A DNA stretch of 64,000 nt, from assembly GCA_902547315.1 (NCBI GenBank), contig CACCND010000003.1:62001-126000 (forward strand). Direction: 5' to 3'. Numbering within the stretch: position 1 is the first letter of the stretch; each line of letters opens with the position of its first letter. The position numbers and the translations under genes are program-made. Under the pieces are notes generated by a model. The model had not been told where the DNA came from. It ran no database searches and saw only the letters and a program-made list of their open reading frames with translations. This DNA is from an uncultured Pelagibacteraceae bacterium (lineage in GTDB: Bacteria > Pseudomonadota > Alphaproteobacteria > Pelagibacterales > AG-422-B15). Positions 60,740 through 64,000 of this stretch are shown in pieces.

Positions 60740-61587
60740 GATGACTCCTCTATTATTTCCATAATTCTTTGTGCTGTTTCATGGCCTGAATTTTGATTCT
60801 GGCCAGTTACAAATCTTTTTTCATCATCAACAACTACGTGATAAGCAAACTGGTCAAGAAATTTGGTTTTAGCTTCAAACAATGCGCCTGCTTTTTTTAA
60901 TTCTTCTTCTGGATGTAATGGTGTCATTGTAATATTAAGTTCTTTAACTTGTTTGTTAGTTACACCAGTCATTTTTCTTCCAGCAATGAGAATGTTGCCG
61001 TTTTTATCTTTTGAATTAATTAACCCCAAAGGACCATGGCAAATTGCACCTATAATACTCCCTGAGTAATATGCTTTAGAAATTCCTACAGCTAAGGTGT
61101 CTGAAAAGCCCAAGTCATATGCAGCTCCCCATCCACCAGCAAGAAATACAATATCATACACAGAGAAATCTATTTCATTAATATTGATTGAATTGTTAAG
61201 TTTATTTACCGCCTCAGCATCCTTATAAAATCTTTTATCAGATGAAGACCTCACGAAATATGATGTTGTTTGTGGATCCACTGGAATTTCTCCACCTTTG
61301 ATACTTGCAATATCAACACTTATGTTAGCATCTATAAATTCGAAATAGGGAGCAGTTAATTCAGAACTCGCGAGACCCGAGGGTTTACCAGATGACTCTC
61401 CCGGATAATTTAAAACCCCATGACTTGTTGCAATTATAAGAGCTTTTTTTCCAGATAAATCAAATGTATTTCCCTCATAGTCAGGATGTAAACCCAAGTT
61501 TTTAAGAATATATGGCAAAAGAATAATTACTGTAATGATGGTAAAAATTAGAGATAATAAAGTTTTTCTAACTGTTGATTGATACAT
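60736..61587 (-). CDS. Membrane-anchored DJ-1/PfpI (Hsp31-like) protein
   Basis: 283 residues: N-terminal transmembrane helix (9-28), then a class I glutamine-amidotransferase-like fold. Nucleophile Cys183 with His184 in GAICHGPLGL, and Glu76 in SSELTAPYFEF at the position of the catalytic glutamate of Hsp31-class enzymes. Relatives act as glyoxalase III or protein/metabolite repair enzymes in the cytosol. An anchored, periplasm-facing form is unusual. It follows the TetR gene by 7 nt. Confidence 0.87.
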   Translation of the reverse strand: MYQSTVRKTLLSLIFTIITVIILLPYILKNLGLHPDYEGNTFDLSGKKALIIATSHGVLNYPGESSGKPSGLASSELTAPYFEFIDANISVDIASIKGGEIPVDPQTTSYFVRSSSDKRFYKDAEAVNKLNNSININEIDFSVYDIVFLAGGWGAAYDLGFSDTLAVGISKAYYSGSIIGAICHGPLGLINSKDKNGNILIAGRKMTGVTNKQVKELNITMTPLHPEEELKKAGALFEAKTKFLDQFAYHVVVDDEKRFVTGQNQNSGHETAQRIMEIIEESS

Positions 61588-61594
61588 AATTTTC

Positions 61595-62182
61595 TTACTT
61601 AAGTTTCATTAAAAATAGTAACTTTAACTCTTCAATAAGTCTTTCTTCTTTCGTATTATTAAATTTGGTCATACGAAACCATGCTGCGTATGAAATAAGG
61701 GTATCAATAAGATTTTGTTTATCTTTATTAATCATTTTAATTTCAGGTATTAAATCTTCGAATCTCTGTCTCAAAATATGATTAAATTTTATAAATCCAG
61801 TTCTTATTGCATTAGAATTATTTAAACTTGTAATTGTTAAATTAAATACGTGCTGGTATGTGTTATATAAATAAAAACGCTCTTTAATTACATGTTCAAT
61901 TCTCTGATCTTTGCTGTTTTGTTTTGGATTGTTTTTTGCAATATAGCTCTCAAGATCGTTTAGATAACGACGATTTACTTCCTTAATTAATCCTTCCATA
62001 TCGTCAATGTGCCTAAAAACAGTTCTTATTCCAACTCCAGATTTTACAGCAATTTCCTGAGCGGTTGGTATTTGACCGTTGTTATTTTTTCTTAATAAAG
62101 AAATAGTGGCTGCAACAATTTTATTTAATGTTGTTTTACTTCTGTTGATGCGTCCATCGTTAACAATTGGTGTAATTACCAT
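61595..62182 (-). CDS. TetR family regulator of the hydrolase operon
   Basis: 195 residues. HTH: TLNKIVAATISLLRKNNNGQIPTAQEIAVKSGVGIRTVFRHIDDMEGL (residues about 18-65, read in parts). Ligand domain helical and divergent. First gene of a leftward operon (7 nt before the DJ-1 gene). Its promoter overlaps a perfect 7-bp inverted repeat at 62198-62218, so autoregulation and control of the divergent gene are likely. Its mRNA would be leaderless. Confidence 0.9.
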   Translation of the reverse strand: MVITPIVNDGRINRSKTTLNKIVAATISLLRKNNNGQIPTAQEIAVKSGVGIRTVFRHIDDMEGLIKEVNRRYLNDLESYIAKNNPKQNSKDQRIEHVIKERFYLYNTYQHVFNLTITSLNNSNAIRTGFIKFNHILRQRFEDLIPEIKMINKDKQNLIDTLISYAAWFRMTKFNNTKEERLIEELKLLFLMKLK

Positions 62183-62188
62183 AGATAA

Positions 62189-62217
62189 AAATTATCTATT
62201 GACAGTGTTTATGTCAA
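62189..62217 (-). promoter_or_regulatory. Leaderless promoter of the TetR-hydrolase operon
   Basis: On the minus strand a perfect TTGACA (62217-62212) and TAATTT (62194-62189) are 17 nt apart. Six nt separate the -10 box from the TetR ATG at 62182, so the mRNA starts at or next to the start codon. The -35 is one arm of the inverted repeat listed as the operator. Confidence 0.6.
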
Positions 62218-62218
62218 T
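62198..62218. promoter_or_regulatory. TetR operator between divergent operons
   Basis: ATTGACA-N7-TGTCAAT, perfect 7-bp arms. Each arm contains a TTGACA -35 box, one per strand, so a bound dimer would cover both divergent promoters. The rightward -35 (62199-62204) has only a weak -10 (TAGGCT, 62223-62228, 18-nt spacing). Assignment to the adjacent TetR protein is by position and symmetry. Confidence 0.6.
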
Positions 62219-62248
62219 ACTTTAGGCTTTATTAAAAACATAAAATAC

Positions 62249-63178
62249 GTGAATAGAATTACAGAAATACTTGGTTCTAAATATCCAATTATTCAGGCCC
62301 CTATGGGATGGATTGCAAGAAGTGCATTAGCTTCAGCGGTTTCTAATGCTGGAGGGTTTGGAATTATTGAAACTTCATCAGGTGAGCTTGAGGAGTGTAA
62401 GCAGGAAATCAAAAAAATGAGTACACTCACCAATCGACCCTTTGGTGTGAATCTTCCAATTCTTTTTTTACGTGATGAAAGTATGATCAATTTGGTTATC
62501 GAAGAGAAAGTAAAATTTGTAACTACATCTGCTGGTGATCCAGCAAAATATATTCACATTTTAAAAGATGCAGGCATTAAAGTCTTTCATGCTGTACCAA
62601 GTTTGGCAGGCGCGCTAAAAGCGATAAAAGCTGGTGTGGATGGCTTAGTAGTTGAAGGGACTGAGGGGGGCGGATTTAAAAATCCTGAAGAAGTTGGACT
62701 TTATGTATTATTGCAGTCTATTAGAAAGCATTCTGATATACCAATGGTTGCGGCTGGTGGTATAGTTGATGGCATAGGAATGGCTGCAGCATTTGCAGCA
62801 GGAGCTGAGGGAATACAAATGGGGACTAGGTTTGTATCTTCTAAAGAGAGTCCGGTTCATCAAAATTATAAGCAAGCAATTTTAGACTCAGACGAACAAG
62901 GAACTTACATATTAAATAAAAAATCTAAACCTTGTGTTCGTGCAATTAAAACTGACTTCACTCACGGTATTTATGAAAAAGGTGAAATGGATATGTCCGC
63001 AATGTTCGGTATTAAGAAACTTTATTTTGAGGGTGACATGAACGCAGCACCAGCATTGGCAGGTCAATCGATGGGATTAATTGATGAGATCAAAGGTGTT
63101 GAAGAAATTATCAATGAAACTATTTCGCAGTTTAATGAAGTGTGTAAAAAAATGGGAAATCACAATTTTGCTAATTAA
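62249..63178 (+). CDS. Nitronate monooxygenase / NPD-like flavoprotein
   Basis: 309 residues, GTG start. YPIIQAPMGWIARSALASAVSNAGGFGIIETSS (13-46 in parts), VVEGTEGGGF and AAGGIVDGIGMAAAFAAGAEGIQMGTRFV are the FMN-binding TIM-barrel motifs of the 2-nitropropane dioxygenase family. Members oxidise nitronates; many others act as FMN-dependent enoyl reductases. First gene of the operon divergent from the TetR gene. It is directly followed by the 4-TM protein gene. Confidence 0.92.
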   Translation: MNRITEILGSKYPIIQAPMGWIARSALASAVSNAGGFGIIETSSGELEECKQEIKKMSTLTNRPFGVNLPILFLRDESMINLVIEEKVKFVTTSAGDPAKYIHILKDAGIKVFHAVPSLAGALKAIKAGVDGLVVEGTEGGGFKNPEEVGLYVLLQSIRKHSDIPMVAAGGIVDGIGMAAAFAAGAEGIQMGTRFVSSKESPVHQNYKQAILDSDEQGTYILNKKSKPCVRAIKTDFTHGIYEKGEMDMSAMFGIKKLYFEGDMNAAPALAGQSMGLIDEIKGVEEIINETISQFNEVCKKMGNHNFAN

Positions 63179-63652
63179 ATGAAGTTAATCAGCCTTTTAC
63201 CCACAGAAGCAAACAACAATTATCAGGGTTTAAAGTTTGCACTTTGGTTTTTTTATTTATATCTCGTATTAATAGCGTTTAGATCGTTTACCCACATGTT
63301 TGCTCAAGATGCTGGTTTAAATTCAATTGCTTCAATTATAATTTTTCCAGAGGTTAATAATTTAAATCCTAATAGTGTAATTTATCTTATAGGTTCTTTA
63401 TGGGGTGGATCACAGATCGTAGTACTTTTTATATCAATTATAATTCTGATAAAATATAAAAGCCTTTTATCATTAGCCTGGCTAGTTTTCGTATTCGAAA
63501 ATATATTAAGAATTATAACGATGACGATGCATAACTTAGATCAGGATTATCTCACTTCAACTGCCCCAGGAGGTTTAGTTGGGACAAGTGTCATCTTATT
63601 TGTTACACTTTTAATGTTTTTTATCTCGACCATTGAAAGGAAACAGAAATGA
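63179..63652 (+). CDS. Four-helix membrane protein of unknown function
   Basis: 157 residues with four transmembrane helices (about 22-38, 63-86, 95-110, 130-150). I do not recognise the family. It begins right after the nitronate monooxygenase stop and overlaps the next gene by 4 nt. Helix pattern recalls the 4-TM protein in the divergent operon, but similarity is not demonstrated by eye. Confidence 0.7.
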   Translation: MKLISLLPTEANNNYQGLKFALWFFYLYLVLIAFRSFTHMFAQDAGLNSIASIIIFPEVNNLNPNSVIYLIGSLWGGSQIVVLFISIIILIKYKSLLSLAWLVFVFENILRIITMTMHNLDQDYLTSTAPGGLVGTSVILFVTLLMFFISTIERKQK

Positions 63653-64000
63653 AAGTAGAAAATCGTGTTTTTCCAAACAGAGAACAAATGAAAGGTTTTT
63701 TTGAGAATACGGATGACAATGAGCCAATATTCATGCTCAATCTTCTCAAGTTTAAAGAGAAAGCGGAATATAAAGATGGAAGAGAAACCAACCTAACCGG
63801 AAGAGAGGCTTACACAATTTATGCTGAGTTTATGGATAAACATCTAAAGGAAATTGGTGGAGAATTAGTTTTGCATACAGATGTAAAACGTTTAGCGGTC
63901 GGTAAAGTTGAGGAATTATGGGACGTTGTTGCTATTGCAAAATGGCCTTCAAGAAAAATAATGGGTGAAAATATGATGCCCAGTGACCCAGAATATCTTG
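63649..64000 (+). CDS. DUF1330-like protein, 3' end cut off by window edge
   Basis: Open from ATG at 63649 to the window edge (117 residues so far). EPIFMLNLLKFKEKAEYKDGRETNLTGREAYTIYAEFMDKHLKEIGGELV matches the pattern of DUF1330/EthD-like ferredoxin-fold proteins (MLNLLKF, Y.F.....E..GG). These small dimers accompany oxygenases or act on quinones and aldehydes. Third gene of the nitronate monooxygenase operon. Confidence 0.78.
   Translation, partial: MKVENRVFPNREQMKGFFENTDDNEPIFMLNLLKFKEKAEYKDGRETNLTGREAYTIYAEFMDKHLKEIGGELVLHTDVKRLAVGKVEELWDVVAIAKWPSRKIMGENMMPSDPEYL

Noticed and set aside
1-64000. CRISPR array, insertion sequence, prophage or integron
   Set aside because: No regularly spaced repeats, transposase or integrase frames, or phage genes were seen in the whole window.

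Overview
The window is an AT-rich, very densely packed chromosome segment (about one third G+C by eye) from a marine-type alphaproteobacterium. Lineage markers are a GcrA cell-cycle regulator, a CycM-type membrane-anchored cytochrome c, a class I lysyl-tRNA synthetase, a TIGR02186 (Alph_Pro_TM) protein, an EbfC/RecR/DnaX block next to the SRP RNA, and an rpmH-rnpA-yidD-yidC-argB-dapD-dapE string. Low G+C, 1 to 4 nt overlaps, convergent genes that abut, and the lack of insertion sequences, phage genes or CRISPR arrays suggest a streamlined planktonic cell (for example a HIMB59/AEGEAN-169, SAR116-like or SAR11-related lineage). Which of these cannot be settled from the window.

Layout. 1-8.8 kb: a cut MATE exporter, a cold-shock gene with a foldable leader, a short MarR-like protein, a fatty-acid hydroxylase-family enzyme, a run of small exported or membrane proteins including a cupredoxin/beta-helix lipoprotein, then an NlpC/P60 peptidase convergent with AmpG (wall turnover), and cytochrome c. 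8.9-16 kb: housekeeping (kdsB-pheA, nudC, SRP RNA, dnaX-ybaB-recR, def-fmt-truA). 16-19.2 kb: an ATP-grasp / alpha-E / transglutaminase peptide-modification cassette. 19.6-25.3 kb: a thioesterase and the rpmH-to-dapE operon. 25.4-35.5 kb: VTT protein, tRNA-Arg, EamA exporter, gcrA, ABC-2 permease, argD-argF, folE-trkH, lysS-pyrD. 35.5-49.6 kb: a TetR regulator and lipid/acyl-CoA genes (two SDRs, two acyl-CoA dehydrogenases, MaoC, crotonase, thioesterase, thiolase) interrupted by a CcdA/TIGR02186/TauE sulfur-redox module and a small nucleotidyltransferase/ProX/Nudix operon. 49.6-54.3 kb: a galactoside utilisation operon (serine hydrolase, GPH symporter, galactokinase, GH1). 54.4-57.6 kb: exporter, Fe-alcohol dehydrogenase, dienelactone-hydrolase-like enzyme and a second MarR-like protein. 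57.6-64 kb: a divergent pair of operons around a TetR operator. The leftward one carries a DJ-1-like enzyme, a 4-TM protein, a metallo-beta-lactamase-fold hydrolase and a sulfatase, three of them membrane-anchored. The rightward one carries nitronate monooxygenase, a 4-TM protein and a DUF1330 protein.

Candidate new biology: (i) the TetR-controlled anchored-hydrolase operon and its divergent partner; (ii) the galactoside operon, which could serve galactosyl-glycerol or galactolipid breakdown; (iii) a leader hairpin that can bury the cspA ribosome-binding site; (iv) repeated promoters whose -10 box ends only 6-7 nt before the start codon, implying leaderless mRNAs; (v) an FNR/FixK-like palindrome before gcrA.
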